Assembly (NCBI GenBank): GCA_025765615.1
Contig: JAIVFJ010000075.1
Span: forward strand, 1-64,000
Origin: Zopfochytrium polystomum
Lineage: Eukaryota; Chytridiomycota; Chytridiomycetes; Chytridiales; Chytridiaceae
DNA length: 64,000 nucleotides
Direction of reading: 5' to 3'
In this document: in pieces, positions 1-7,850 of the stretch
Layout: each line of letters begins with the position of its first letter
Position numbering within the stretch: position 1 is the first letter of the stretch
Program-made: the position numbers and the translations under genes
The notes under the pieces: generated by a model
What the model was told of the DNA's origin: nothing
Database searches by the model: none
Seen by the model: only the letters and a program-made list of their open reading frames with translations

Positions 1-670
1 CTAAAGAAACTCTATATCGAAGGTTCGACAAACATTGTCCTTAACGAAAAAGAGCAAAAAAATATGAATTTGGTAAGTTGTCTCATTGTTTTTTGTCAAA
101 ACCTCACATATATTTAGTCAAATCATTGCTTTTATGTTTCAGATGATGTGGTTGCGAAAATATGATATGGAAGCTTTGGATAAAATGGCTCGTACAACCA
201 GTTTCGTATGGAAGTTTTGGAAGTAAAATCTATTCTCACACAGTGCGATTTTCTTGTGGAATCGTTGCTCATTCGTTTGTACGACGACGAAAACCGAGGA
301 AGCGGTTGTCTCGAATGGAATTCTGACAGAAATGTGGAAATTATCATCAAGCCAGAGAACAACTGAAAGCTCCAGACTCTTTCGACCAACATTTCTTCCA
401 AATTTGCCGCCACGAGCAGCGCGTTGTTCAAAAAGCTGTTGAAGTTGTAATTCCAATTAAGCGTAAACCTGACTCTTCGAACCACAACAATCCTAAAAAG
501 CAAAGAGTGTCCTGAATACAAGCTTGATCGAATTATGCGACAACGATCAAGATCTCGCAGAGGCGTTATTCAAGTGGCTTTCAAATCAACGACCTGATGC
601 CAACAAAGTTATTAAGTGGGCGTCGTCGAATGATAGTAAAAAACTCCTTGAAGTCATTGAAATTGATTGA
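1..670 (+). pseudogene. Broken coding region, 3' part of an unrecognised gene
   Basis: The left edge cuts into a plus-strand reading frame. Bases 1-72 are open, followed by an intron-like segment 73-142 (GTAAGT start, TTTCAG end). Reading then continues through at least three frames: up to about 225, 216-350, 350-510, and 510-670, where it stops in TGA. Each piece has ordinary amino-acid composition and they follow one another without gaps. A lysine/arginine-rich stretch that could be a nuclear localisation signal ends the third piece. I infer one gene with several one-base frame breaks, either decay or sequence error. I do not recognise the family. Confidence 0.4.
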
Positions 671-747
671 AACTGCTTCTTTACCAAATTGAAATTTGAC
701 GGTTTTTACTTCTAGAACAAAGTTACATTTCAGTTTGATAAGAAATT

Positions 748-971
748 GACATGTCACAAACTCTTCTGGCCATATTCTGTCAAGGTAATACCATAGACAT
801 GTCACGGCTCGTTCTGAAAGAACGACTTGTCAACGATCACGTGATGCGTCTCGAAAAACATTCTTTGACTTGTCTCGGTTTTGTGTTGTTTCATAGAAAC
901 ACGTTTACAAAGAATTTATTTTTTTGTTCCGGTAATGTCCAGAAAGACATATCAGAAAGAACGACTTGTCA
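748..971 (+). promoter_or_regulatory. Repeated motifs, possible regulatory region
   Basis: The palindrome-containing decamer GACATGTCAC occurs at 748-757 and 796-805, and its GACATGTC core recurs at 3328-3335 upstream of the minus-strand gene 2598-3281. A second 17 bp direct repeat, GAAAGAACGACTTGTCA, occurs at 816-832 and 955-971. No convincing gene lies between 671 and 1169. The motifs differ from the CACGTG modules of the cassette array, so they may mark another gene class. Function is inferred from position only. Confidence 0.3.
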
Positions 972-1169
972 GGGCTTGTGTAACGAAAGAACGCCTCATG
1001 ATCCTTTAAGACGAGCCGTCACGTGAGTCTGCAGATGTTTCCAGTGGAAATGGTTACAAATTGGAACATATTATGGAACATCATATAAAAGTTCCTGATA
1101 ATAATATTTTTTATTTTTTGGTCTCCTTGACTGCAATCAACACGATCACTATCGCCTTTCCCATTCCAG

Positions 1170-1715
1170 CTAAGGTCTTTTGTAATTGAAGTGATTCGTA
1201 TCTATTTGTTTTTCGTTTAATTTTATATTACATTCTATTTGAACGTACCTTCCACATCGACACAACATAGCCCATTGCTCACAGTTGCTTTTGAACACGT
1301 CATACTTTGGAATTTCCTTCGGGCCAAGATTTAATAAAGTCTTGGCGTTTTTTAGTGAAGTTTCCAAGTTGATTCGGCGTTGTTCTGGTGATTCGTCGAA
1401 ATATACAATTCGAAATTTTTGAAGACTGAGATCAAACCCACTGATCGCTGTGTAAATATCTTCTTTAATCCACTTGTTCGAATAGTGGTACACGATATCT
1501 TTCTCATCTTCAGTTCCGTCATTTTCTGTTCCACCGTAAATTAAGTAGTGATGAGGGGCCTTTTCACCACCGTCGATCATAGGATGAATGAATAGATCGC
1601 CGGGCTCAAGCTTTTTCAACAGTGCTTTCATTACACCGTCAAATGAGCCTTGTGGTTGAATATTGGTATCGGTGATGTGATTGAGTTCGGATATCATGGA
1701 CCAAATTTTCTCCAT
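1170..1715 (-). CDS. LRAT-domain-like (NlpC/P60 superfamily) protein
   Basis: The protein is 181 residues from the first ATG (1715); the open frame extends upstream only with a non-ATG start. It contains the LRAT/H-rev107-type pattern: a GDLFIHP strand, a histidine in HHYLIYGG near residue 60, and a C-terminal SNCEQWAMLCRCG segment that matches the family's NCE(H)W catalytic-cysteine block. Known family members act as phospholipid acyltransferases or thiol hydrolases, and such domains occur in several large DNA viruses. A TATA-like CATATAAAG lies about 45 bp upstream on the minus strand. The substrate is unknown. In the usual NCEHW motif the fourth residue is H; here it is Q, so activity is uncertain. 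Confidence 0.6.
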   Translation of the reverse strand: MEKIWSMISELNHITDTNIQPQGSFDGVMKALLKKLEPGDLFIHPMIDGGEKAPHHYLIYGGTENDGTEDEKDIVYHYSNKWIKEDIYTAISGFDLSLQKFRIVYFDESPEQRRINLETSLKNAKTLLNLGPKEIPKYDVFKSNCEQWAMLCRCGRYVQIECNIKLNEKQIDTNHFNYKRP

Positions 1716-2000
1716 TTTTAGTTGAAAATAAAAAGTATATTGAAAACTGTCGCGCTTTATATGGTCCACTCTCAACTGAAAAGAATAAAGTTCTCGAAAA
1801 TATTCTATACTTAGAAGTTCACTCTTGGTTCACGAACTTTTTCATTGACAAGGACAGACGAAGTTCTCTTTAGCATCACATTCAAAAAAACACAGAACGA
1901 CATTCTATTCACCCACTAAGAATCATTCAATGAAAACAAAACTTCACCAAAATTCTCGAAAAATGTTCTTTACCTGTTGCTAAATAAAGAAACGTTTTTT

Positions 2001-2010
2001 GCTATATAAG
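2001..2010 (+). promoter_or_regulatory. TATA-like box of the small membrane-protein ORF
   Basis: GCTATATAAG lies 37 bp upstream of the ATG at 2047, within a 330 bp AT-rich spacer after the divergent LRAT-like gene. The position fits a core promoter. Nothing else recognisable lies in 1716-2046. Confidence 0.35.
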
Positions 2011-2046
2011 TGCGCGATGTTGTGAAATAAAACCATTAAGAAAAAA

Positions 2047-2223
2047 ATGAATATGGCCGAGCTGCACCTGGTGCTAAACGATATGAGTATGTTACTGTTC
2101 AGTGCCGTCGTAATGTTTGTTATGTGGCGGCTCTTTGAATCGAATCAAGAAAAGCAAACAAGACTTCGAAACGAAATTAAAGAAAAGACAGAATTAAGAT
2201 CACCTCGCAATAAAATATTGTGA
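2047..2223 (+). CDS. Small single-pass membrane protein (58 aa)
   Basis: The ORF runs from ATG 2047 to TGA 2221-2223. Residues about 15-30 (MLLFSAVVMFVMWRLF) form a hydrophobic helix. A charged, Lys/Glu/Arg-rich tail of about 28 residues follows, as in small viral type III membrane proteins. A TATA-like box sits 37 bp upstream. I do not recognise a family. The ORF is short and could be spurious, but the ordered hydrophobic-then-charged layout and the promoter position support it. Confidence 0.4.
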   Translation: MNMAELHLVLNDMSMLLFSAVVMFVMWRLFESNQEKQTRLRNEIKEKTELRSPRNKIL

Positions 2224-2597
2224 TTCTGGATTGCGTGAATTTGACGTTTCTTTCTATAAATATTAAATAAAACAAATCACAGTTGTATTTAATATTTCAT
2301 TTTGGTATGCCCGCAATCGAATTTAATGAAATTGTACTAATAATTTCTAGGACGCAAGTACCATCAATTGCCTAACTTTTTCATCCTCCAATCTTTGTCC
2401 ATCGACAATACCAATGCTGCCTTTAAGGCTTTGTGATATTAACTTATAGTCCAGGCGCCTGAGAATGTCATTTTAATTTACACCAGTTTGCTTATAAATA
2501 GTAAGAAATTATAAACATGAATTGAATTTGAAGAATTACCAAATGTGAAAAGCAATATCCATGGACAGCTGGTAGGACTGTTGTTTATTATTGTACT

Positions 2598-3281
2598 TTA
2601 AGATCGATTCTTCAACCAATTCAAAACTTCAGCGCGGGACATGGTTTGTAATTGATCGAAAATATTCTTGAGTTCAATGTGGAACGTAAGTTTTATAACA
2701 GGAAAACCGTCAAAGTCTTGGTAATTAGGTGAAAAGTGCGTTTCTGGAGAGCGGTCACTTGAAACAGCGAAGAACTCAAATGCGTCCGATCGATGATATT
2801 CTTGAATACGTTCGACAGTTTTATGAGAGTAACAGTTTCCAAATATAACAGGAATTGGATTGAATGTCTGTGCTGGATTCCAGACTGATTGAAATGCTAT
2901 CAGCGAGAAGATATCACACATAAAAGTTGAATAAAGAACAAACGTACGATCTTTACAAATATTCATGAGGTGAGCAGCCGCATCGTTTGGAGCACTAACG
3001 AGTGGTTGATCTGTCTTTTTGATATCTCTCGAGTAAACCAAGTTCCCCTCCGAATCACCGTGACCGATTACGATTATAGATCTGATTTCGATTGCTTTGA
3101 TAGCTCTCAATCTTGACCAATCGTAAGGCGAATATACAAACTCCACGTATGGGTTTTGAGCGCGTAGACCGAATACGTTTGTGAGAAGGGACCGAGCTGA
3201 ATCAAACGTGTACGGGTGGTTGTTGTTGACAGATGGCAGCAAAACGACAAGATCACGCATCTTTGTTCTGCGAAACACCAT
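2598..3281 (-). CDS. Possible caspase/CHAT-fold cysteine peptidase-like protein
   Basis: The protein is 227 residues; a second ATG seven codons in is also possible. It starts with a strand (RDLVVLLPSV). Around residues 70-80 it has IIVIGHGDSEGNLVYS, resembling the His-Gly strand-loop of caspase-like folds. Near residue 145 is PVIFGNCYSHKT, resembling the strand that carries the catalytic cysteine. The spacing fits a His/Cys dyad of clan CD peptidases, but overall similarity to a named family was not established. The 374 bp to the preceding small ORF holds no other gene. A GACATGTC palindrome lies about 50 bp upstream of the start. Treat the assignment as a fold-level guess. Confidence 0.4.
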   Translation of the reverse strand: MVFRRTKMRDLVVLLPSVNNNHPYTFDSARSLLTNVFGLRAQNPYVEFVYSPYDWSRLRAIKAIEIRSIIVIGHGDSEGNLVYSRDIKKTDQPLVSAPNDAAAHLMNICKDRTFVLYSTFMCDIFSLIAFQSVWNPAQTFNPIPVIFGNCYSHKTVERIQEYHRSDAFEFFAVSSDRSPETHFSPNYQDFDGFPVIKLTFHIELKNIFDQLQTMSRAEVLNWLKNRS

Positions 3282-3512
3282 AATTGTCTTCCACCAGTTT
3301 TGGATTCTTTTATTTGTTCAATTTCATGACATGTCATTCGCTCAAAATGAGCAAACTCTGTGTTGCAAGTTGTTTTTCGTAACAACTAAAGAACTCAAGT
3401 ACTGTAAAGAATACAACATTCTGATACTTGTATTCTTTCGATACACGTTCATTTTTTTGTAGATAACTCTATTCATGTAAATGATTCAAATAGAAGGTGG
3501 AAGAGTTGGTCG

Positions 3513-3653
3513 ATGAGGAGAGAAGGGATGGCAGCAATATGGGAAGAAAGGGATGGAAAAGAGATAAATATGACAGTGAGGGGGATGAAGTGTGTGAGAC
3601 TGATAGAAGAGGCAGGAAGGAATTTGAGAGGAGCAAACATGGTAAGCTGGTAA
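3513..3653 (+). CDS. Short remnant of a cassette protein (46 aa)
   Basis: This purine-rich ORF ends 26 bp before the first hairpin terminator of the array. Its segment DGKEINMTVRGMKCVRL resembles the C-terminal part of the cassette protein at 8384-8737 (NGKMSRITFTIRGKELSR). The N-terminal Cys/His and F-box-like parts are absent. It is most simply the truncated left end of the cassette array. Confidence 0.4.
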   Translation: MRREGMAAIWEERDGKEINMTVRGMKCVRLIEEAGRNLRGANMVSW

Positions 3654-3678
3654 GGTGAAAAGCTGGTGTGTGTAAGAG

Positions 3679-3722
3679 AAAGCCCACCATGATAGCATTG
3701 CAGTGTAGTGGGCTTTTTTTTT
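3679..3722 (+). terminator. Cassette hairpin 1 with T-tract
   Basis: Stem AAAGCCCAC / GTGGGCTTT followed by nine T. The interior differs from the other copies (shorter, without the AGCCA loop). This is the most divergent of the twelve. Confidence 0.75.
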
Positions 3723-3741
3723 AAGGTGGTTTTTAGAACGA

Positions 3742-3935
3742 GGTCACGTGATTTAGAGGGATGTCTTGGCGGAAAAGAATTGAAATTTGAGAGGAGTCAC
3801 GTGACAGAGAAGAGAAAGGTCACGTGAAGGTCTTGGCGGGAAAGAAATTGAATTTTGAGAGGAGTCACGTGACAGAGAAGAGAAAGGTCACGTGGGTCTT
3901 GGCGGAAAAGAAATTGAATTTTGAGAGGAGATAGA
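3742..3935 (+). promoter_or_regulatory. Triplicated cassette promoter module
   Basis: Three successive units of about 66-68 bp each contain CTTGGCGG, an A-rich stretch, TGAATTTTG (or a variant) and GAGGA, separated by CACGTG palindromes at 3745, 3798, 3821, 3866 and 3889. The last unit ends 13 bp before the ATG of the RING-type cassette gene. Single copies of the same module precede the other cassette genes, so this gene has an amplified promoter. Confidence 0.65.
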
Positions 3936-3947
3936 AGAGAGGAAAGG

Positions 3948-4421
3948 ATGTGCGACTACGAGTACAAGAGAGGAAAGAAGAAGGGAAAGGTGTGTGGAGT
4001 GAAGGCGAGAGATGGAGGAGAGAGATGTGCGAGACACAGAGAGGAGGAGAGAGAAGAATGTTATGTATGTTACGGGACGATAAAGAAGAGAGAGGAGAGT
4101 GTAAAGACGCATTGTTGTGGACACAGAGGACACAAGAAGTGTTACAAAGAATGGATGAGACATGGAGCGAGGTGTGGATATTGTGGGAGTGGATGGAAGG
4201 AATGCAGAAGGAGTGGAGGAAAAGTGATGGAAGAGATAGCGGAACTGGGAGAGAAAGGGAGGAAAATAGCGGGATATGTGGAGTGGAGTTCAAAAAGGAT
4301 GGACCCACCGCTAAACGAAGGAGAACTGCAATTGATAAAAAGGAATTGGGGAAATATTTTAAGAACCGACCATTCAACAAACAGAAAGTGGTTGGATATA
4401 ATAGAGAGAGCCGTAAATTGA
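3948..4421 (+). CDS. Cassette protein 1: Cys/His motif plus RING-like domain
   Basis: The product is 157 residues. Residues 1-30 carry the array's hallmark motif: MCDYEY, then KGKKKGKVCG, then a Cys-x2-His pair (RCARH). Residues about 37-85 contain C-x2-C, then CCGH, then H-x2-C, then C-x2-C (CYVC ... THCCGH ... HKKC ... RCGYC), the ligand order of a RING-type zinc finger. RING domains recruit E2 ubiquitin-conjugating enzymes, so the protein may act as a ubiquitin ligase with the N-terminal motif as targeting or DNA/protein-binding part; this role is inferred. The gene sits between hairpins 1 and 2 and has a triple promoter. Codons are extremely purine-rich. Confidence 0.65.
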   Translation: MCDYEYKRGKKKGKVCGVKARDGGERCARHREEEREECYVCYGTIKKREESVKTHCCGHRGHKKCYKEWMRHGARCGYCGSGWKECRRSGGKVMEEIAELGEKGRKIAGYVEWSSKRMDPPLNEGELQLIKRNWGNILRTDHSTNRKWLDIIERAVN

Positions 4422-4437
4422 AGAGGTGGAGTGAGAG

Positions 4438-4492
4438 AAAGCCCTATCGTGAGCATTGCAGCCAGCAGTGTCCATGGTGGGGGCTTTTTTTT
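4438..4492 (+). terminator. Cassette hairpin 2 with T-tract
   Basis: AAAGCCC / GGGCTTT outer stem with the conserved AGCATTGC-AGCCA-GCAGTG core, followed by eight T. The stem has a few extra unpaired bases compared with hairpins 3-12. Confidence 0.75.
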
Positions 4493-4497
4493 ATGAA

Positions 4498-4555
4498 GGT
4501 CACGTGACTGGAAATGAATTTTCTTGGCGGAGAAGAAACTGAATTTTGTGAGGAC
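4498..4555 (+). promoter_or_regulatory. Cassette promoter module 2
   Basis: GTCACGTGAC palindrome at 4499, then CTTGGCGG, an A-rich stretch, CTGAATTTTG and GAGGACT. The module ends 18 bp before the next start codon. Confidence 0.6.
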
Positions 4556-4572
4556 TTGTGAGAGGACAAGGG

Positions 4573-4923
4573 ATGTGCGACTACGAGATACAGAAAGGAG
4601 AGCGGAAAGGACAAGTGTGTGGAGTAAAGTCGAGGGAAGGAAAAAAGTGTGCGAAACACAGAGACAAGAAAGAGAAAGTGTATGGAAGAATGCCAATGGA
4701 GATAGTAAGAATGATAATGAAGTATGTAGAAGTGAAGGATGATGCAGCGAAAGTGATAAAATTGGAGAAACAACTGGGAATGGAGTTAAAAAGAGGAAAG
4801 GTGGAAGGAAAGGCGAGAGTAAGAAAGTGTGTAGAGAATAAAGTGATATTGTACAAAGAGTATGAGTTTAGGAATACGGCGGTGGGAATGAGGAGTGTGA
4901 TGGCAGGAAAGGTATGGTATTGA
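4573..4923 (+). CDS. Cassette protein 2: Cys/His motif plus F-box-like helix
   Basis: The product is 116 residues. Residues 1-30 repeat the array motif (MCDYEIQKGERKGQVCG ... KCAKH). Residues about 40-60, MPMEIVRMIMKYVEVKDDAA, match the start of F-box-like motifs (LPxEIlxxIlxyl). A lysine-rich helical region follows. F-box proteins link SKP1-cullin ubiquitin ligases to targets; that function is inferred from the motif alone. The first residues match cassette proteins 1 and 5 closely, while the C-terminal halves differ, as if a common head were joined to varied tails. Confidence 0.55.
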   Translation: MCDYEIQKGERKGQVCGVKSREGKKCAKHRDKKEKVYGRMPMEIVRMIMKYVEVKDDAAKVIKLEKQLGMELKRGKVEGKARVRKCVENKVILYKEYEFRNTAVGMRSVMAGKVWY

Positions 4924-4939
4924 GGAGGAGAGAAGAGAA

Positions 4940-4983
4940 AAAGCCCATAGCGCTGCAGCCAGCAGTGTTGTGGGCTTTTTTTT
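4940..4983 (+). terminator. Cassette hairpin 3 with T-tract
   Basis: Stem AAAGCCCATAGCGCTGC / GCAGTGTTGTGGGCTTT with loop AGCCA and eight T: 17 consecutive pairs if G-U is allowed. Confidence 0.8.
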
Positions 4984-4994
4984 ATGACAGTTAC

Positions 4995-5049
4995 GAGGTC
5001 ACGTGACTTGAAGGTCTTGGCGGGGAAAAAATTGAATTTTGTGAGGACT
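4995..5049 (+). promoter_or_regulatory. Cassette promoter module 3
   Basis: GAGGTCACGTGAC, then CTTGGCGG, AAAAA, TTGAATTTTG and GAGGACT, 58 bp before the ATG at 5107. It is the same arrangement as the other modules. Confidence 0.6.
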
Positions 5050-5106
5050 TTGGTGGAGAGCACAGAGAACAGCGAAAGAGAAAGAGAAAAAAGAACGAGA
5101 AAAAAG

Positions 5107-5766
5107 ATGAACTGTGAATACATGATTACGAAGGGAAAGAAAAAGGGACAAGAATGTGGAAAAAAGAACTGTAAAAAACATGAGAAAGGATGTGATCAGA
5201 TATTGAAGACAGGAAAAAGGAAGGGACAGATGTGTGGGAGAAAGGGAAAAGAGAATGGGAAATGTGGGATTCACAAAAAGTGGGGGGTTCAGAAAAAGTA
5301 TAGTGAAAGTGAAAGTGACACTGAAAGTGAAAGTGAAATTGATACTGAAAGTGAAAATGAAAATGAAAGTGAAACTGAAAGAGGTAGGGGAAGTGGAAGG
5401 GGAAGTGGAAGTGGAAGTGAAATTGAAATTGATGAAAGGTTCTCGAGTCCAATAGGATGGGTAGATCCGACAGAAGTGCCACTAGGGAAGATAATAAACC
5501 ATTACCAGACGGTACTTGATGATGATGATGATCCAGTGTGGAGATTGATGAAGGGGTTATCAGAGGAAGTATTAAAGAAGAAACTAGGAGATCCGGGAAA
5601 GGAGGTACTAGGATCGGAGAATGAGACGTATCAAGTGACATATGACAAAAAGACGGGAAAACACAAGTGGGAATACAGAGGGATAAATATATATGAAAAT
5701 TCAAGGATATATCCAGGACCCATGACGAAAGAGGAGATATGGAGATGGCGATCGCGATACGAGTAA
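5107..5766 (+). CDS. Cassette protein 3: two Cys/His motifs, SE-rich linker, unique C-terminal domain
   Basis: The product is 219 residues. The N-terminus has two tandem copies of the array motif (first CEYMITKGKKKGQECG ... CKKH; second CDQILKTGKRKGQMCG ... CGIH). Residues about 62-105 are a degenerate Ser/Glu repeat derived from a short DNA repeat (AGTGAAAGTGAAAGTG type), then a Gly/Ser/Arg stretch. The last about 115 residues begin at DERFSSPIGWVDP and contain a run of five aspartates; no known domain was recognised. Two shortened copies of this gene occur at 7851 and 10324, lacking the Cys/His motifs and linker. This full version is the likely ancestor. Confidence 0.6.
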   Translation: MNCEYMITKGKKKGQECGKKNCKKHEKGCDQILKTGKRKGQMCGRKGKENGKCGIHKKWGVQKKYSESESDTESESEIDTESENENESETERGRGSGRGSGSGSEIEIDERFSSPIGWVDPTEVPLGKIINHYQTVLDDDDDPVWRLMKGLSEEVLKKKLGDPGKEVLGSENETYQVTYDKKTGKHKWEYRGINIYENSRIYPGPMTKEEIWRWRSRYE

Positions 5767-5785
5767 GAAAGAGAGAATGTAAGAG

Positions 5786-5828
5786 AAAGCCCATAGCGCT
5801 GCAGCCAGCAGTGTTGTGGGCTTTTTTT
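5786..5828 (+). terminator. Cassette hairpin 4 with T-tract
   Basis: The same 17-pair stem and AGCCA loop as hairpin 3, followed by seven T. Confidence 0.8.
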
Positions 5829-5845
5829 ATGGCGGTTTTAAGAAC

Positions 5846-5886
5846 GAGGTCACGTGACTTGAGAAAAAGTGAATTTGGAGAGGACT
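5846..5886 (+). promoter_or_regulatory. Cassette promoter module 4
   Basis: GAGGTCACGTGAC followed directly by an A-rich stretch, GTGAATTTGG and GAGGACT. CTTGGCGG is missing, so this is a shortened form. The duplicate lies at 8319-8359. Confidence 0.5.
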
Positions 5887-5910
5887 TTGAGAGAAGAGGA
5901 CTTTGAGAGA

Positions 5911-6265
5911 ATGATGATGATACAGAGAATGCCAAAAGAAATTGTGGACATGATATTTGAGTATATAAACCCAGGAGACATAAAAGGAAGCATTGATGAA
6001 ATAATAAAATTGGAAAAAGAAACTAAACAGATATTTGGGAAGAAAGAAAGTAAAGCCGGGAATAAACATGGGAAAAAGCATGAAGAAAAGGAAGGGGAAG
6101 AATATAAAAGTGAATGGAAAGATGAGTCGAATAACATTTACGATAAGGGGGAAAGAATTGTCAAGGTGGGATGGAGCATTGGATCCAAGTTATACAGTGA
6201 AAAGAATGGAAATAGTGACAAGATTTGATCGAGATGAATATGAACACAGTGCACATACATGGTAA
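5911..6265 (+). pseudogene. Cassette protein 4, left copy, frameshifted
   Basis: This is the left duplicate of the gene at 8384-8737. An extra A near 6019-6022 (GAAACT instead of GAACT) changes frame after the F-box-like N-terminus, and translation stops at 6228 instead of about 6265. The rest is nearly identical to the intact copy. It may be decay or a sequence error. Confidence 0.65.
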
Positions 6266-6282
6266 TCTGGTGTTTGTGAGAG

Positions 6283-6327
6283 AAAGCCCATAGCATTGCA
6301 GCCAGCAGTGTTGTGGGCTTTTTTTTT
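6283..6327 (+). terminator. Cassette hairpin 5 with T-tract
   Basis: Variant AGCATTGC replaces AGCGCTGC in the 5' arm. Against the unchanged 3' arm GCAGTGTT this turns G-U into A-U and C-G into U-G, so pairing is kept. Nine T follow. Confidence 0.8.
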
Positions 6328-6340
6328 ATGGCGGTTTTTA

Positions 6341-6395
6341 GGACGAGTGTGTCAGGAATGGGCGGGGCGGAGGAAAAACTGAATTTTGTGAGGGC
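6341..6395 (+). promoter_or_regulatory. Cassette promoter module 5 (without CACGTG)
   Basis: The palindrome is replaced by GTGTGTCAGGAATGGGCGGGG, but GGCGGAGGAAAAACTGAATTTTG and the following GAGGG are kept. The duplicate lies at about 8813-8867. Confidence 0.5.
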
Positions 6396-6411
6396 TTTGT
6401 TGAAAAGCAAA

Positions 6412-6959
6412 ATGTGTGACTACGAATACGTGAAAGGAGCCAAGAAAGGGACTGTGTGTGGAGTAAAGTCGAGGGATGGAAAGGAAAAGTGTAGTAAACA
6501 CAGAAAAGAAGCGAAGGGAGAGGAGAAGAAGGTGGTGAAGGTGAAGGAGATGAAGGAGGTGATGAAGAAAGAGGAGAAGATGGTGATGAAGTTTCCAATG
6601 GAGATAGTGGGGATGATAATGAGATATGTGGGAGAAGTGAAAGGGAGTATAGATGAGAAGTTGAAGTGGGAAAGGGAGACGGGAATAAAACTGGAAAGGG
6701 GAAGAGTGAAGGTGAATGAAGAAATGATGAAAGGAGGGAAATGTGTGAAACATGGGGAAAAAAGGGAGGAATAATGATAAGTTTGACAGTGAAATGTGAG
6801 AAATGTAAGAGAAGTAAGAGATTGATGGTGGAGTGTCCAGAGTATAATAAAAGGATGGACGTGATAAGAATGGAAGGAGAGGAGGAGTATGAGAGGGAGT
6901 ACAAATTGATGGCGTGGACCGGTTTGGGGTGGGGTCCCAAAACGAGAGGAAGGAGATGA
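6412..6959 (+). pseudogene. Cassette protein 5, left copy, frameshifted
   Basis: This is the left duplicate of the gene at 8883-9431. One A is missing from the run at 6730-6732 (AAA versus AAAA). The first frame therefore ends at 6774 after about 120 residues, and the C-terminal part continues in another frame to 6959. The Cys/His and F-box-like parts remain readable. Confidence 0.65.
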
Positions 6960-7048
6960 GGCGAATGAGTGGAAGAAGCGAGTGAGAGAGTGGCAAGACT
7001 GGTTCAGCGATACATTTCTTTTTATCTAGGAAAAGAGAATTGAAAGAG

Positions 7049-7092
7049 AAAGCCCATAGCGCTGCAGCCAGCAGTGTTGTGGGCTTTTTTTT
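7049..7092 (+). terminator. Cassette hairpin 6 with T-tract
   Basis: Identical stem and loop to hairpin 3, with eight T. Confidence 0.8.
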
Positions 7093-7109
7093 ATGACAGT
7101 TATTAGAAC

Positions 7110-7272
7110 GAGGTCACGTGACAGTGGAGAGAGAAAGGTGGTGCGAAAAGTGCAATAAAGGTCAAGTCTAAAGACAAAATACAATTGAATATGTTAGCCT
7201 GAGTGGCATGGGGGGTCATTTCAAAGTCCACGCGAAGTGCCTTGGCGGAGGAAAAACTGAATTTTGAGAGGA
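7110..7272 (+). promoter_or_regulatory. Cassette promoter module 6 (split)
   Basis: GAGGTCACGTGAC at 7110-7122 is separated by about 115 bp from CTTGGCGGAGGAAAAACTGAA at 7241 and the GAGAGGA that follows. The two halves of the module are therefore separable. The duplicate lies at 9582-9744. Confidence 0.5.
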
Positions 7273-7345
7273 ATGTCATAAGAGCACATGACCATGGTGA
7301 AGATTATCTTAACCCCAGTGAATACGGAGAAACCAACAACTGAAT

Positions 7346-7686
7346 ATGGAAAAAAAAGCAAAGTATGATTATAACAAAGAGATTCAAGCCTTACAACAAG
7401 GTGAAACAGCAATGTGGGATGATTCTCATAGGAACCAAGCCAATGTAGGAGATTTCTTTGGATTTGTGATTCAAAATGAGGATAGAATGGAAATATTTCA
7501 AATTAAAGAAGTAAAATCAACAGAGTGGAGGAAACTTCATTGGGACATTGAACCTCATAGAAAAGAAAAGTTCTTGTGTTGTCCAAAACAAACATGACAA
7601 TGACTTTCACACAATATAAACAAATACATGGATACAGAGACGGTTGGTTCCTAAGGGGCACAACCCATGGGAAATGGACTGAGTAA
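7346..7686 (+). pseudogene. Cassette protein 6, left copy, frameshifted
   Basis: This is the left duplicate of the gene at 9818-10159. One A is missing in the run near 7560-7564 (GAAAAG versus GAAAAAG), so translation stops at 7597 after 83 residues instead of 113. Confidence 0.65.
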
Positions 7687-7703
7687 GGAGGAAAATGTAA
7701 GAG

Positions 7704-7747
7704 AAAGCCCTAAGCGCTGCAGCCAGCAGTGTTTGGGGCTTTTTTTT
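7704..7747 (+). terminator. Cassette hairpin 7 with T-tract
   Basis: CCCTA ... TGGGG replaces CCCAT ... GTGGG at the junction of the two stem parts, so both arms changed together and pairing is preserved. Eight T follow. Confidence 0.8.
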
Positions 7748-7764
7748 ATGACAGTTATTAGAAC

Positions 7765-7816
7765 GAGGTCACGTGACAGTCTTGGCGGGGGAAAAAATTG
7801 AATTTTTATCGGACTT
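7765..7816 (+). promoter_or_regulatory. Cassette promoter module 7
   Basis: GAGGTCACGTGAC, CTTGGCGG, A-rich stretch, TTGAATTTTT and GGACTT, 35 bp before the ATG at 7851. Confidence 0.55.
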
Positions 7817-7850
7817 AGGAGGAGAGCACAGAGAGCAGCGAAAAGAGAAG

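Noticed and set aside
751..1026. 91-residue plus-strand ORF
   Set aside because: It spans short direct repeats and palindromes and lacks protein-like features; treated as possible regulatory DNA.
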